NCBI GenBank assembly: GCA_964538455.1
Contig: CAZIDZ010000001.1
Coordinates: 62,001-126,000 of the forward strand
DNA length: 64,000 nt
Direction: 5' to 3'
From: JAZDLX01 sp964538455
GTDB lineage: Bacteria; Electryoneota; Electryoneia; Electryoneales; Electryoneaceae
Both the position numbers and the translations under genes were made by a program. The notes under the pieces were generated by a model that saw only the letters and a program-made list of their open reading frames with translations, searched no databases and was not told where the DNA came from. Shown one piece after another: positions 27,010 through 36,800 of this stretch (position 1 is the first letter of the stretch; the number at the start of each line of letters is the position of its first letter).

Positions 27010-29691
27010 TCAGTCCTCGTCAGCCACCTCGGCGTCAACAGGCAGCACATCGCTGTCTTTCTCTCGACTGGTAGATGGCGGTGCCTCGGGATTGCTCCAC
27101 GTAACCTGGACTTCGCCCTTCAAGACATCCACTGTCAACGCTGCGCCGTCGTACACCTCCCCCGCGATCAACGCACGTCCAATGCGGGTTTCGAGCTCGT
27201 GCTGGAGATAGCGTTTCAGAGGACGCGCACCGTACACCGGATCGAATCCCTGGCGCGCCACCAGCTCGCGCGCCGCATCGCTCAACGTCAACGTCATTCT
27301 GCGGTCCGCGAGCCGCCGGCGCAAATCGTCCGTCTGCAGGTCGACAATCTTCTTGATCTCCTCCAGCGTAAGCGCCTTGAAGAGAACGACGTCGTCGACA
27401 CGGTTGAGGAACTCGGGGCGGAAGGACGAACGCAGTTCGCCCATCACGGCATTGCGCGCCTCCTCTTTAATCTCTCCCTTCGCGTCGAATCCTTCGAGCA
27501 GATGAACGCTGCCAATGTTGCTCGTCATGATCAGCACAGTGTTCTTGAAGTTCACCGTTCGCCCATGGCTGTCCGTGATGCGGCCGTCGTCTAGAATCTG
27601 CAGCAGCACGTTGAACACGTCCGGGTGTGCCTTCTCGATCTCGTCAAAGAGAACTACCGAATAGGGCTTGCGTCGCACCGCCTCGGTGAGCTGCCCGCCC
27701 TCATCATAGCCGATGTATCCCGGCGGCGCGCCGATCAGGCGCGACACAGCATGCTTTTCCATGTACTCCGACATGTCGATGCGGACCATGTTGTCTTCGC
27801 TGTCAAAGAGAGCTTCGGCGAGCGTTTTCGCGAGCTCCGTTTTGCCGACTCCCGTCGGGCCGAGAAATATGAAGCTGCCGATCGGACGGCGCGGATCCTT
27901 GATCCCGGCCCGGGCACGGATCACCGCATCGCTGACAAGCGTCACCGCTTCATCCTGCCCGATCACCCTCCTGTGCAGTACCTCGTCGAGCCGCAGCAGT
28001 TTCTCCCGCTCTCCCTCGACCAAGCGCATTACCGGGATCCCGGTCCAGCGGCTGACGATGTCCGCGATCTCCTCTTCGGTCACCTCTTCGCGGAGCAGTT
28101 GGTGGTCGCGCGAACGCAGCGACACCTCCGCCTCGCCTAGTTTCTTCTGCAGGTTCGGAAGCGTGCCGTGCTGCAGCTCCGCCGCACGGTTCAGGTCGTA
28201 GTCCCGCTGCGCCTTGTCGATCTGCAATTTGACGACGTCGATCTCTTCGCGAAGTCTCACCACCTGCTGAATCTCGTCTTTCTCTTTCTCCCATTGCGCG
28301 CGCATCGTCTTCATTCTGTCTCGCACCTCCGCGAGCTCTTTGCGAAGCGCCTTCAACCGCTCCGCGCTCGCCTTGTCCTTCTCCTTGGCGAGCGCTCGCT
28401 CCTCGATCTCGAGCTGCATCACCCGGCGGGTCACCTCATCGAGCTCCGCGGGCATGCTGTCGATCTCCGTGCGGATCATCGCGCACGCCTCGTCCACCAG
28501 GTCGATCGCCTTGTCTGGGAGAAAACGGTCGCTGATGTAGCGGTGCGAAAGCGTGGCCGCGGCAACGAGTGCATTGTCCTGGATGCGCACGCCGTGATGC
28601 ACCTCGAACCGCTCACGCAAACCGCGCAGGATGCTAACCGTGTCCTCGACCGTCGGCGGGTCCACGATCACCGGCTGGAACCTGCGCTCAAGCGCAGCGT
28701 CCGGCTCGATGTGTTTACGATACTCGTCGAGCGTCGTCGCTCCGACACAATGCAGTTCGCCGCGGGCGAGCATCGGCTTCAGCATGTTGCCTGCGTCGAG
28801 CGCTCCCTCCGCCTTGCCCGCGCCCACGATCGTGTGCAGCTCGTCGATGAAGAGCAGGATGCGCCCCTCGGACTGCTTGATCTCCTGCAGCACCGCCTTC
28901 AACCGCTCCTCGAATTCGCCACGGAATTTCGCACCCGCCAGCAGCGCCCCCAGGTCTAGGCTGAAGATGCTCTTGTTCTTGAGACTCTCGGGAACGTCGC
29001 CGCGAACGATGCGGTGCGCCAACCCTTCAACGATGGCCGTCTTCCCGACGCCGGGCTCTCCGATCAACACCGGGTTGTTTTTCGTCTTCCGCGAGAGGAT
29101 GCGGATTACGCGGCGGATCTCGCCGTCCCGGCCGATCACCGGATCCAGTTTTCCGCTGCGCGCCTCGTCCACGAGATCACGCCCATACCGTGTGAGCGCT
29201 TCATAGGTTTCTTCGGGATTTGCGCTCGCAACGCGCTGATGGCCACGAACCTGCGTCATCGCCTGCAGGAAGCGGTCACGGTCGACCTTGAATTTTTTCA
29301 GAATCGCTTTCAGCTCGACGCCTGAAGCCTTGTCGAGGATCGCGAGCACGATGTGTTCGACGCTGACGTACTCGTCGTGAAGCTGTTTCGCTTCATCTAG
29401 CGCCGCGACAAGCACCTGGTTCAAACGCTGCGTGACCGCGACCAGCGAGGGGTCCACGCCGGGACCGCTCTGGCTCGGCCGCCGGAACAACTCCTCCTGC
29501 AACGCGCGTGTGAATGCGGGAACATCCACCCCCATCCGCTCGAAGAGACGTGGGATGAGGCCGTCCTCCTGTTGCAAAAGCGCGGCAAACAGGTGCTCGA
29601 CATCCACCTGCACATGGCCGCGCTCGATCGCGTCTTTCTGCGCCGCGTAGATCGCTGACTGCGATTTCTTCGTGAACTGGTTCAAATCCAT
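27010..29691 (-). CDS. clpB: ATP-dependent disaggregase ClpB
   Basis: An 893-residue Hsp100 chaperone that, with DnaK, pulls apart protein aggregates. In order: N-domain (1-145), first AAA+ module with Walker A GEPGVGKT at 211-218 and Walker B FIDELHTIVGAG, the M-domain coiled coil (about 405-530, Glu/Lys/Arg-rich), second AAA+ module with GPTGVGKTE (near 615) and LFDEIEKAHPDV, and the D2 C-domain. The tail after about 860 is acidic and specific to this protein. It has no ClpP-binding IGF/L loop that I could see, as expected for ClpB. A sigma-54-like promoter lies 54 bases upstream. It is monocistronic with a strong terminator. Confidence 0.96.
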   Translation of the reverse strand: MDLNQFTKKSQSAIYAAQKDAIERGHVQVDVEHLFAALLQQEDGLIPRLFERMGVDVPAFTRALQEELFRRPSQSGPGVDPSLVAVTQRLNQVLVAALDEAKQLHDEYVSVEHIVLAILDKASGVELKAILKKFKVDRDRFLQAMTQVRGHQRVASANPEETYEALTRYGRDLVDEARSGKLDPVIGRDGEIRRVIRILSRKTKNNPVLIGEPGVGKTAIVEGLAHRIVRGDVPESLKNKSIFSLDLGALLAGAKFRGEFEERLKAVLQEIKQSEGRILLFIDELHTIVGAGKAEGALDAGNMLKPMLARGELHCVGATTLDEYRKHIEPDAALERRFQPVIVDPPTVEDTVSILRGLRERFEVHHGVRIQDNALVAAATLSHRYISDRFLPDKAIDLVDEACAMIRTEIDSMPAELDEVTRRVMQLEIEERALAKEKDKASAERLKALRKELAEVRDRMKTMRAQWEKEKDEIQQVVRLREEIDVVKLQIDKAQRDYDLNRAAELQHGTLPNLQKKLGEAEVSLRSRDHQLLREEVTEEEIADIVSRWTGIPVMRLVEGEREKLLRLDEVLHRRVIGQDEAVTLVSDAVIRARAGIKDPRRPIGSFIFLGPTGVGKTELAKTLAEALFDSEDNMVRIDMSEYMEKHAVSRLIGAPPGYIGYDEGGQLTEAVRRKPYSVVLFDEIEKAHPDVFNVLLQILDDGRITDSHGRTVNFKNTVLIMTSNIGSVHLLEGFDAKGEIKEEARNAVMGELRSSFRPEFLNRVDDVVLFKALTLEEIKKIVDLQTDDLRRRLADRRMTLTLSDAARELVARQGFDPVYGARPLKRYLQHELETRIGRALIAGEVYDGAALTVDVLKGEVQVTWSNPEAPPSTSREKDSDVLPVDAEVADED

Positions 29692-29744
29692 GCTCTATCT
29701 CCTCCCGGCCAACCGGGGTCGATCCTCTGCTCTAAGCTCTACTA

Positions 29745-29761
29745 TACAAGGTGCGTGCCAG
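29745..29761 (-). promoter_or_regulatory. clpB: Sigma-54-like promoter element before clpB
   Basis: The minus strand reads CTGGCACGCACCTTGTA. This matches the -24/-12 consensus YTGGCACG-N4-TTGCW at all positions but one (the -12 GC is GT), and the GG-to-G spacing is the required 10 bases. Downstream, TATAGT could serve as a sigma-70 -10 box, but no good -35 precedes it. The same window encodes a sigma-54 activator (47563-48960), so sigma-54 exists in this organism. Confidence 0.5.
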
Positions 29762-29764
29762 CCT

Positions 29765-29782
29765 TTGCACAATAAATTGCAC
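29765..29782. promoter_or_regulatory. Direct repeat TTGCAC upstream of the clpB promoter
   Basis: TTGCAC occurs at 29765-29770 and 29777-29782, 12 bases apart, each followed by an AATAA-like run. The regular spacing and place next to the -24 element suggest an activator or repressor site; no protein is known. It is not a CIRCE element. Confidence 0.3.
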
Positions 29783-29910
29783 GCAATAACAATATCTTAT
29801 GCAGAAGCGCTCGCGGTATGGGCCAAAGTTGCGCCGTTTTGGCAGGTCCCCGCGGCCTCTTTGGCAGACCTCCGCTGCGCACGGTCTCTGTGACTGGCCG
29901 CACTCACCAT

Positions 29911-29945
29911 CTGGACGCGTCCCCATAAACCTGCTACACTATAAA
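29911..29945 (+). promoter_or_regulatory. Possible promoter of the archease-rtcB operon
   Basis: CTGGAC (29911-29916) and TACACT (29935-29940) have an 18-base spacer; a better hexamer TATAAA (29940-29945) overlaps the end. It lies 23-30 bases before the archease ATG. Weak evidence by matching only. Confidence 0.3.
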
Positions 29946-29967
29946 CGTACATCGTGCGGGGGCCTTC

Positions 29968-30399
29968 ATGCGCGAGACTTATCGTCTGCTGGACCACACG
30001 GCGGACGCTGGCGCGGACATCTCCTCGCCCACTCGAGAGGGGCTCGTGCGTGCCAGCGTCCTTGCCCTCGCGGACATCCTCGGGTTGGGCGCATCAAGCG
30101 AGGACAAAACCGAGACCGGCGCTTTGCTGCTTCGCGGCCGTGGCGACGGCGAGCCGGAGCAACTTGTGGATCTGCTCAACGAATGGCTGTCACTCACGCT
30201 GAAACGCGGCGTGTGGCCCGTGGTCCACGGTGTCAGCTGGGATTCGACCGGGATCGAGGCGGCTGTTACGATTCATGAACCGGACGGCACCCGGACTCCG
30301 GTTGCGGAAGTCAAAGCCGTCACCTATCACACCGCCGCCGTCACCCCGCCCGGACGGGCGGGCGGACCGTGGACCGCCCGCTGGATCGTGGATCTGTAA
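29968..30399 (+). CDS. Archease (RtcB activator)
   Basis: A 143-residue archease. The family opens with a HTADAG motif (here residues 10-15) carrying an acidic metal ligand, has LVDLLNEWLSL (about 67-77) as the central helix, and ends with the conserved VKAVTYHTAAV and WIVDL strand. Archease helps RtcB to form the RtcB-GMP intermediate, speeds turnover and widens nucleotide use. Length is typical. A GGGGG site precedes the ATG. It lies 18 bases before rtcB, the classic archease-rtcB pair. The gene is divergent from clpB. Confidence 0.92.
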   Translation: MRETYRLLDHTADAGADISSPTREGLVRASVLALADILGLGASSEDKTETGALLLRGRGDGEPEQLVDLLNEWLSLTLKRGVWPVVHGVSWDSTGIEAAVTIHEPDGTRTPVAEVKAVTYHTAAVTPPGRAGGPWTARWIVDL

Positions 30400-30417
30400 A
30401 CAGATTCGGGTTTGCCT

Positions 30418-31869
30418 ATGGCCGAGCTGCCACGCCTGAAGAGACTGGACGAGTGGCGTTGGAGCATTCCACGCCGCGAGGGCTCCGGGATGCTCGTCGA
30501 GGGCCGGATCTACAGCTCCGACGACCTGATCGAATCCGTCCGCAACGACGCGAGCCTTCAGCAGGTGGCAAATGTCGCCACACTCCCGGGCATTGTCGGC
30601 GCCTCCCTCGCCATGCCCGACATCCACTGGGGGTACGGTTTCCCGATCGGAGGAGTTGCGGCCTTCGACGAGGAGCAGGGAATCATCAGCCCCGGCGGCG
30701 TCGGCTACGACATCAACTGCGGGATCAACCTTACACGCACTAACCTCACGCTCGCCGACGTTCAGCCGCGGATCGACATGCTCGCGAACATGCTCTTTGA
30801 GGGGATTCCCTGCGGTGTGGGCGTTGGCGGCGACATCCGTCTCACTACCAACAAGTTGCGAGATGTAGCGGCGATGGGCGCCCGGTGGCCGGTGAAACAG
30901 GGCTACGCCGATCCATCGGACCTCGAGAGCATGGAGGAGGGTGGGTGTCTCGCCTCCGCGAATCCCGACGCCGTCTCGGAGCAGGCGTACGAGCGGGGCA
31001 CGGACCAGGTGGGCACCCTGGGCAGCGGCAACCACTTCCTCGAGGTACAGGTTGTCGAGGAGCTGTTCGATCCCGACGCCGGCCGGGTGCTCGGGTTGGA
31101 ACCGGGAAGAATCGCGGTCATGGTGCATTCCGGCAGCCGGGGATTCGGGTATCAGGTCTGCCAGGAGCAGTTGAAGGGAATGGGGCGCACCTCAAGCAGG
31201 TACGGCATCTCCCTCAGCGACCGTCAGCTCGCCTGTGCACCGGTCGCCAGTCCGGAGGGGCGCGCATACGCCGGGGCGATGGCGACGGCGGCGAACATGG
31301 CCTGGGCCAACCGAATCACCCTTGTCGGGCGTGTGAGGCGCGTCTTCGAAGCCATGTTCGGGCAGCCGTGGCAATCGCTGGGAATGAACCTCGTTTTCGA
31401 CGTCTCCCACAACATCGCCAAATTCGAAACCCACACGGTGGCAGGACGGGAGCGAAGGCTGGTCGTCCACCGCAAAGGCGCGACACGGGCGTTCGGCCCC
31501 GGTGACCTCCGGATCCCCGAAGCCTACCGCGCGATCGGCCAACCGGTGTTGATCCCGGGAGACATGGGCACAGGCAGCTACGTCCTCGTCGGAACGGAAA
31601 AAGCAATGGAGGAAACTTTCGGCTCGGCATGTCACGGCGCGGGACGCCTTCTTTCACGATCCGCCGCCTTGCGTTCGACGCGGGGGCGCGACCTGTTGCG
31701 TGAAATGCGTGCGCGAGGGGTCGCTGTCCGCTCTCGCAGCAAACGCACGCTCGGCGAAGAGATTCCCGAGGCGTACAAGGATGTGGACGCCGTTGTGGCC
31801 GCGGCGGAGGGGGCGGGTATCGCCCGACGGGTCGCGCGACTGCGTCCTCTCGCCGTAGTCAAAGGGTAG
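30418..31869 (+). CDS. rtcB: RNA-splicing ligase RtcB
   Basis: A 483-residue GTP-dependent RNA ligase that joins 2',3'-cyclic-phosphate or 3'-phosphate ends to 5'-OH ends. Metal ligands are visible in GYDINCGINL (D98, C101) and GTLGSGNHFLEV (H206), and the guanylated His is in ACHGAGR near residue 405. It belongs to the long RtcB group typical of partners of archease. I start at the ATG at 30418; a TTG two codons upstream is in frame, and neither has a clear ribosome site, so coupling to archease is likely. It would repair broken tRNA or rRNA after stress. Confidence 0.95.
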   Translation: MAELPRLKRLDEWRWSIPRREGSGMLVEGRIYSSDDLIESVRNDASLQQVANVATLPGIVGASLAMPDIHWGYGFPIGGVAAFDEEQGIISPGGVGYDINCGINLTRTNLTLADVQPRIDMLANMLFEGIPCGVGVGGDIRLTTNKLRDVAAMGARWPVKQGYADPSDLESMEEGGCLASANPDAVSEQAYERGTDQVGTLGSGNHFLEVQVVEELFDPDAGRVLGLEPGRIAVMVHSGSRGFGYQVCQEQLKGMGRTSSRYGISLSDRQLACAPVASPEGRAYAGAMATAANMAWANRITLVGRVRRVFEAMFGQPWQSLGMNLVFDVSHNIAKFETHTVAGRERRLVVHRKGATRAFGPGDLRIPEAYRAIGQPVLIPGDMGTGSYVLVGTEKAMEETFGSACHGAGRLLSRSAALRSTRGRDLLREMRARGVAVRSRSKRTLGEEIPEAYKDVDAVVAAAEGAGIARRVARLRPLAVVKG

Positions 31870-31902
31870 CCTTGGCCCGGTCTCCGGTGCGATCTTCACC
31901 CC

Positions 31903-33108
31903 ATGCCTCTATCCTCACACGAATTGCCGCTGCTCCCTGACGAGATGTGGGAGGGTGACCGGACGCTGCTCACCTGGCCCACCGCCGCCGTGCTCAACTC
32001 CCGTCAGAGCCGGTATCCCGTCGGTGCAGACCCCTGGGTGCGTTCAACGATCGAAGCGGCGACCTGGGTGGCGCGTGAAGGAACAGCGTTGATTTCCGGT
32101 GCCGGCCTGGCGACCTGGGAGATGGGGCTTTGGGCCGCGGGCGAGGCGCTGGGTGGAGTCATTGTGCTCGCCGGAGTGCCCGGAAACGCTCCCTCCTCCG
32201 CCGTCGAAAAACAGCTCCAGGAGCTTCTGCGGGATTTCACCCTGTCGCATCAGTCAGTGCTCGTCCTTCCCTATCGGGAGTCCGCCCGATCGCCGAAGGG
32301 TCTCTGGCAGGTCCGCGACCGTTGGATCATGGAGCACGCCAAGCTTCTGCTGCCGGTTTCCATCCGCCCTGGCGGATTCTTCGAATCCACGCTTCGACGG
32401 AATGATCTCGCCCAAAAGGTTGACGCCAGGTTCCTGACAGACTATGCACCGCGGCGTAACGTTTTCCCCCGCCGCCCGCATGTCGACATCGTCCGCGCTC
32501 GCCTACGTCCAGACGACTGGCTGGGGTGGGCTATCCACTGGACAAGAACGCAGCACGGACCCTGGCCGGGCGAACGCGCCCGCTCCTTTTACCGCGATCT
32601 TGCGGCAAGCGGAAACAGCTACCCGCGCGACGCCCTTGCGACGCTGAACCGAATCCTCGAGGAACAAATAGTCCGCGGGTCGCGTAGGCACATGCCGCTG
32701 CAGAAGGCAATGATTGGTTTTACGGAGTTGCACCCGGCGGATGCGCTCGAACTGATGAGGTGGCGCAGGCGGTATGTCGAGTTTTCCTATGAGCCCTACG
32801 GCGTCGCGGTGCGCACGGCGGCACTGCTTCAACGGGGAGCAAGAATTGTGCGGTACGGAACGCCCGAAGAAAGGAAGGCGCTGCCTGTCTCCGAGCGCCC
32901 TTTTTTCCAGACGGTTTCTTCGAAGAAGGCCGACTGGCGCGCGGAGCGGGAAATTCGGTTGGAAGGGAATTTGGACCTTTCGGCGCTGAATCCTGAAGAT
33001 GTGAGGATCATCATCCGTTCCGAGGCCGAAAGAGCCCGCGTGTCAAAATCCCCTTGGCCGCTGGTCGTGCTCTCGGGCGGGGTGGATACGGCTGCGGGAG
33101 CAGACTGA
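31903..33108 (+). CDS. DprA-like (SLOG superfamily) protein fused to a DUF2971-like domain
   Basis: A 401-residue cytoplasmic protein of unknown function. Residues about 20-180 look like the Rossmann-type SMF/DprA (SLOG) fold: LNSRQSRYP where DprA has its GSR motif, WVAREGTALISGAG, GVIVLAG, and a WQVRDRWIMEHAKLLLPV helix-strand as in the DprA 'RNRI-A' region. Glycine positions differ from true DprA. Residues about 265-375 resemble DUF2971: FTELHP, YVEFSYEPYG, then SKKADWRAEREIRL. Both domains are seen in defence or nucleotide-sensing genes. It follows rtcB by 33 bases with no terminator, so co-expression with RNA repair is likely. Assignment by motif only, without search. Confidence 0.6.
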   Translation: MPLSSHELPLLPDEMWEGDRTLLTWPTAAVLNSRQSRYPVGADPWVRSTIEAATWVAREGTALISGAGLATWEMGLWAAGEALGGVIVLAGVPGNAPSSAVEKQLQELLRDFTLSHQSVLVLPYRESARSPKGLWQVRDRWIMEHAKLLLPVSIRPGGFFESTLRRNDLAQKVDARFLTDYAPRRNVFPRRPHVDIVRARLRPDDWLGWAIHWTRTQHGPWPGERARSFYRDLAASGNSYPRDALATLNRILEEQIVRGSRRHMPLQKAMIGFTELHPADALELMRWRRRYVEFSYEPYGVAVRTAALLQRGARIVRYGTPEERKALPVSERPFFQTVSSKKADWRAEREIRLEGNLDLSALNPEDVRIIIRSEAERARVSKSPWPLVVLSGGVDTAAGAD

Positions 33109-33137
33109 TTCTTTCCCAGACGAGCCGTCTCCCCTCT

Positions 33138-33827
33138 CTACATCTCGCGAACCGCGTCCAACAGTTTCAAGACCAGGTCTCGGTTCGCCCGCACCTGCGC
33201 TCGGAAGCCTTCGCCGGAGAGCGGCTCCGCTCCCAGCCCGTGAGCGACGTTGTCGACGATCGCGACAACCGTGTGGGGAAGCTCAAGCTCCTGCGCCAGA
33301 ATCGCCTCGCTCGCGCAGGTCATCCCGACTACATCCGCGATCTGAGCCAGCGCTTTCACCTCGGAAACGGTCTCGAATCTCGGTCCGGCGGTTTCAGCGT
33401 ATACCCCTCCATCCACCGGTTCCAGCCCGGCCTTGCGCAGACCACTCAGCAGCGCCATGCGCCAACCTGGATCGAATCCCGGAACGGTGTAGTGAATTCG
33501 GTCGTTCCGGTAGGTGATCACCTTTCCGGGCATATAGTAATCGCTGATGACCACCAGCGATCCCGGAACGAGCTCGGGGCGCAGACTGCCGACAGAACCG
33601 ACGCTGACCACGCCGCGAACGCCGAGCTGCTTCAGGGCAGCGAGGTGAGCGTGGTGATTGATCCTGTGAGGCGGGAGGTGGCCTTTGCTGCCGTGCCGGA
33701 CGATCAAGGCGAGAGATCCGGCAAGGGTGACCTCGCAGCTTCCCCAGGGAGTCACCACACGTTCGACGGCCCCGCCGCCCATGACGTTCGCCTCAAGAAA
33801 TGACGTTCCTGCGAGTACGCCGATCAT
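33138..33827 (-). CDS. MTAP/PNP-family purine nucleoside phosphorylase
   Basis: A 229-residue enzyme of the trimeric PNP/MTAP family, which splits purine (or methylthio) nucleosides with phosphate. Conserved parts: the phosphate loop RHGSKGHLPPHRINHHA (about 44-60, with RINHHAH), SVGSVGSLRP, YAETAGPRFETVSEV (about 143-157) and GMTCASEAILAQEL. MTAP has MTN-PE at the last site and PNP a different pattern; the CASE version, and Asp in VAIVDNVAHG, leave the preferred base open (6-oxopurine versus adenine). The stop meets the convergent SLOG gene; the start overlaps the addA stop (4 bases). Confidence 0.85.
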   Translation of the reverse strand: MIGVLAGTSFLEANVMGGGAVERVVTPWGSCEVTLAGSLALIVRHGSKGHLPPHRINHHAHLAALKQLGVRGVVSVGSVGSLRPELVPGSLVVISDYYMPGKVITYRNDRIHYTVPGFDPGWRMALLSGLRKAGLEPVDGGVYAETAGPRFETVSEVKALAQIADVVGMTCASEAILAQELELPHTVVAIVDNVAHGLGAEPLSGEGFRAQVRANRDLVLKLLDAVREM

Positions 33828-36800
33828 CCCTCAGCCTCCTCGAGTCGTCTCCTTCCTTTGCGCGACACCTCACGCCAGCGAGCCACCAACGCGTCCGCCC
33901 GTTCGCGGTAACCTCGCTCGTCCTCAAGCGTCACGTGGTACTCCGCCGTTTCGCCGGAATCGAGAAACGCCACTTCGCACACCGCCTCGCGAACACCCCA
34001 CGCCTTCAGCAGCGCCAGCCCGTACAGCCGAACCTGGTGGTCATAGCCATGCTCTTCCGCAACAGTTGTGGCGCGAGCCTTTCCGTCCAACCTGTTCGTT
34101 TTGTAATCGAGCACGTGCGCGACCTTGCCCTCCCGCCACGCCAGGTCGGCTTTCCCCCGCAGCACCACCGGTCCCACCCGGAGAGCGATCGGGAGCTCAC
34201 GGCGAACGTTCTCTCCACCAATTCGCCGCAACTTTTCGCCGCCCTCGATCAATTTCCGCAGCCGTTCGCGCACAACAGTTTCCGCATCCCGAGGAAGCGA
34301 CCAGGTTTCGAGCTCACTGTCCACTTCTTCGCGCACTTCTGTCCACGAGCAGCCGGGTCCGTGAAGTTGGTAGAGCCTGTGCACGAGATCACCGATCAGC
34401 AGCGCTTCGTCCCTGCCGACAGCGGCGGCTTCCTCCTCGCCGATCGCCTCCAGTTCGCGTGCGTCTCCCGTGTACCAGATCAGGCGCAGGGTTTCCTCGT
34501 CCGTAGGCTTCGCGAGCCACGACGTAAACGCGGTGAACGGCAGCCTCCATCGATCCGGCTCCGGAAGCGCCAGAAGACTCACCTGCGGCGGCGGTGTTTT
34601 TTCCGGAGCCGCTTTCGCCGATTCCATCTCCGCTGCCGCTTCGGCGTCAAGCGAGGAGACCTCAAACAGCAACCGCTCGCGTGTTCCCTCGATCGCGCCC
34701 TCCGGGGAGATCGCGAGCCCTAGTGCGCTCATCCACTCGCCGAGGTGTGAGTCCGGGGAGACATCAAAGAACTCTCCCCGTGTTTTATTGCGCCCTCTCT
34801 TAACGTGGCTGATCATCAGCAGATGATCGCGAGCTCTCGTCGCGGCGACATACATCAAACGCAGCCGTTCCGCCGCCTCCTCCGCCGGCGCAAAATCACG
34901 CTTCATCGCAGCATGCAGCGTTTCTACGCCCTCGCCGGCGACCTGTACACCAAGTTCCGCAAGTCCCGGGTCCGCCAAGGGCGAGTAACTTCCCTCGCCT
35001 AGCAGAAGATGCCCTCGGTTCAACTCTGCAACGCCCTGACTGCGGGACGCGGTCGCGAGGTCCGGCAGAATCACGTACGGAAACTCGAGCCCCTTGGCGG
35101 CGTGGATTGTCATCACAGCGACCCCGCCCTCGGCGATCAGCTCCGCCTCCTTCTCGCTCTCCTCGCCCGGCGACTCCATCTCCCGCTGGATCCGTTCGAC
35201 AAGCCGCCGCAGAGTGAAATTGCCTTCTTCCGCGAACACTCGCACGAAATCAAGGAAGCGATAGATGTTTGCGATCCGCTGCTCGCCGCGGCCGCCCTCC
35301 GCGTACGCCGCCCAGGCACCTCCCGCCTCAAGCGCCTCCAGCAGCGTTTCCGTGGGTCCGCGGTGTTCAACGAGGGCGCGCCACTGCATCCACAGATCCC
35401 AGCTCCTGCCGATCGCCGCACGGTCATCCTCGTCCAAGGCGCTTCGTAATTCCGCGGACGGTTCGCCTTCGCGAGCCAGCGAACGCCAACCGCGATAGGG
35501 ATCGTTGTCTGTGAGCATGATCGCGGCGACTGCCGCATCGGAAAGGTTGAAAATGGGGCTGCGAAGCATTCCGACGAGGGCGAGCTGGTCGCGCGGATCG
35601 GACAGTGCCGTCAGCAGATGAACAAGGTCCAACACCTCCTGCTGCTGCATAAAGCCGCGTCCGCCGGAAACACGGAACGGAATTCCGGCATCGCGGAGAG
35701 CCTTTTCCAGTAACGGTTGGCGGGTCCTCGTGCGCAGCAGGATACCCACGTCTTCCGGGCGCAGCGCACGGATTCGCTCTCCCTCCTCGTCCTCCGGGTC
35801 GGCGATCATCAGCGTCCCGAGCTCGCTCCGCAACCGCTTTGCGAGCCATGCGAAGACTTCCTCCGGTTCTCGTCCAATCCCAAGCTTCAACTCGATGGTG
35901 GGCGAAACTCCGTCCGGCGTTCGCCGTTTGGATTCCAACGCTCCCGACAGCGCCTCAAAGGGGAGTGCGTCCGCCCGGTTCTTCGGCAGCAGGCGGTCAA
36001 AGATTTCGTTCAACGGGCGCAGCACCTCCGGCACGGTGCGAAAGTTGTCGTTAAGGCGAACGAACCACTCTTCTTCCGGCCGCCCGGATCGTTCAAAGAC
36101 GCGGCGCGCTGACTCAACAACGGTTACGTCCGCCGAACGAAATCCGTAGATCGACTGCTTGTCGTCGCCGACAACGAACAGGCGGTCCAGGTCAAGATCG
36201 CCGTCTTCGTTCCTGACGAGTGAACGGATCAGTCGCCACTGGCGCGTCGAGGTGTCCTGGAACTCGTCGACCAGCAGGAAGCGGATCGAATCACGAATCC
36301 GTTTCGCCGCGGCGCTGCCCTTCTCCAACAAGCGCAGTGCGTGGAACTCGATGTCGTCGAACGTCAGTTGTTTCGCCGCTTGCCCTTCCGCGCGAAGCAG
36401 TGGATCAACCACGTGCAGCAACCGGACAACAGAATCGATGAAACGCGCGTGTGCCTCGGACGACGGCGTGCCCGCGTCCAGCCGGAGACCTGCGTACCCG
36501 CGAGCATAGGCCTCGTCGAGAAACCTTGCCGCACCTTCGCGGTCGCGCTCAGCGTTCCGGATCGCAGCAACGATGTCGGGACGGTCCATTATGAGGCGCG
36601 CCAGACGCGCAACCGAAGTTCGCTTGGAAAACAGCTCGAGCATCGCGGCATAATCGGGGTCACGCTTCCAGGCGAGTCGTCTCAGCCGCTGCTGCAGCGC
36701 ATCATCACGGTCGTCCGCCCGTTCACTCATCGTGAAGTCCGGATCAACCTCGGCTTCGAGCGGAAACGCCCGCAGCATCCCGGCGCAAATGCTGTGAATC

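Noticed and set aside
29692..29967. A CIRCE or sigma-32 element at clpB
   Set aside because: Neither TTAGCACTC/GAGTGCTAA nor CTTGAA/CCCCAT patterns are present.
31903..33108. A true DprA competence gene
   Set aside because: The DprA GSR and GID-AH motifs are altered and a DUF2971-like domain replaces the winged helix, so only a SLOG relation is claimed.
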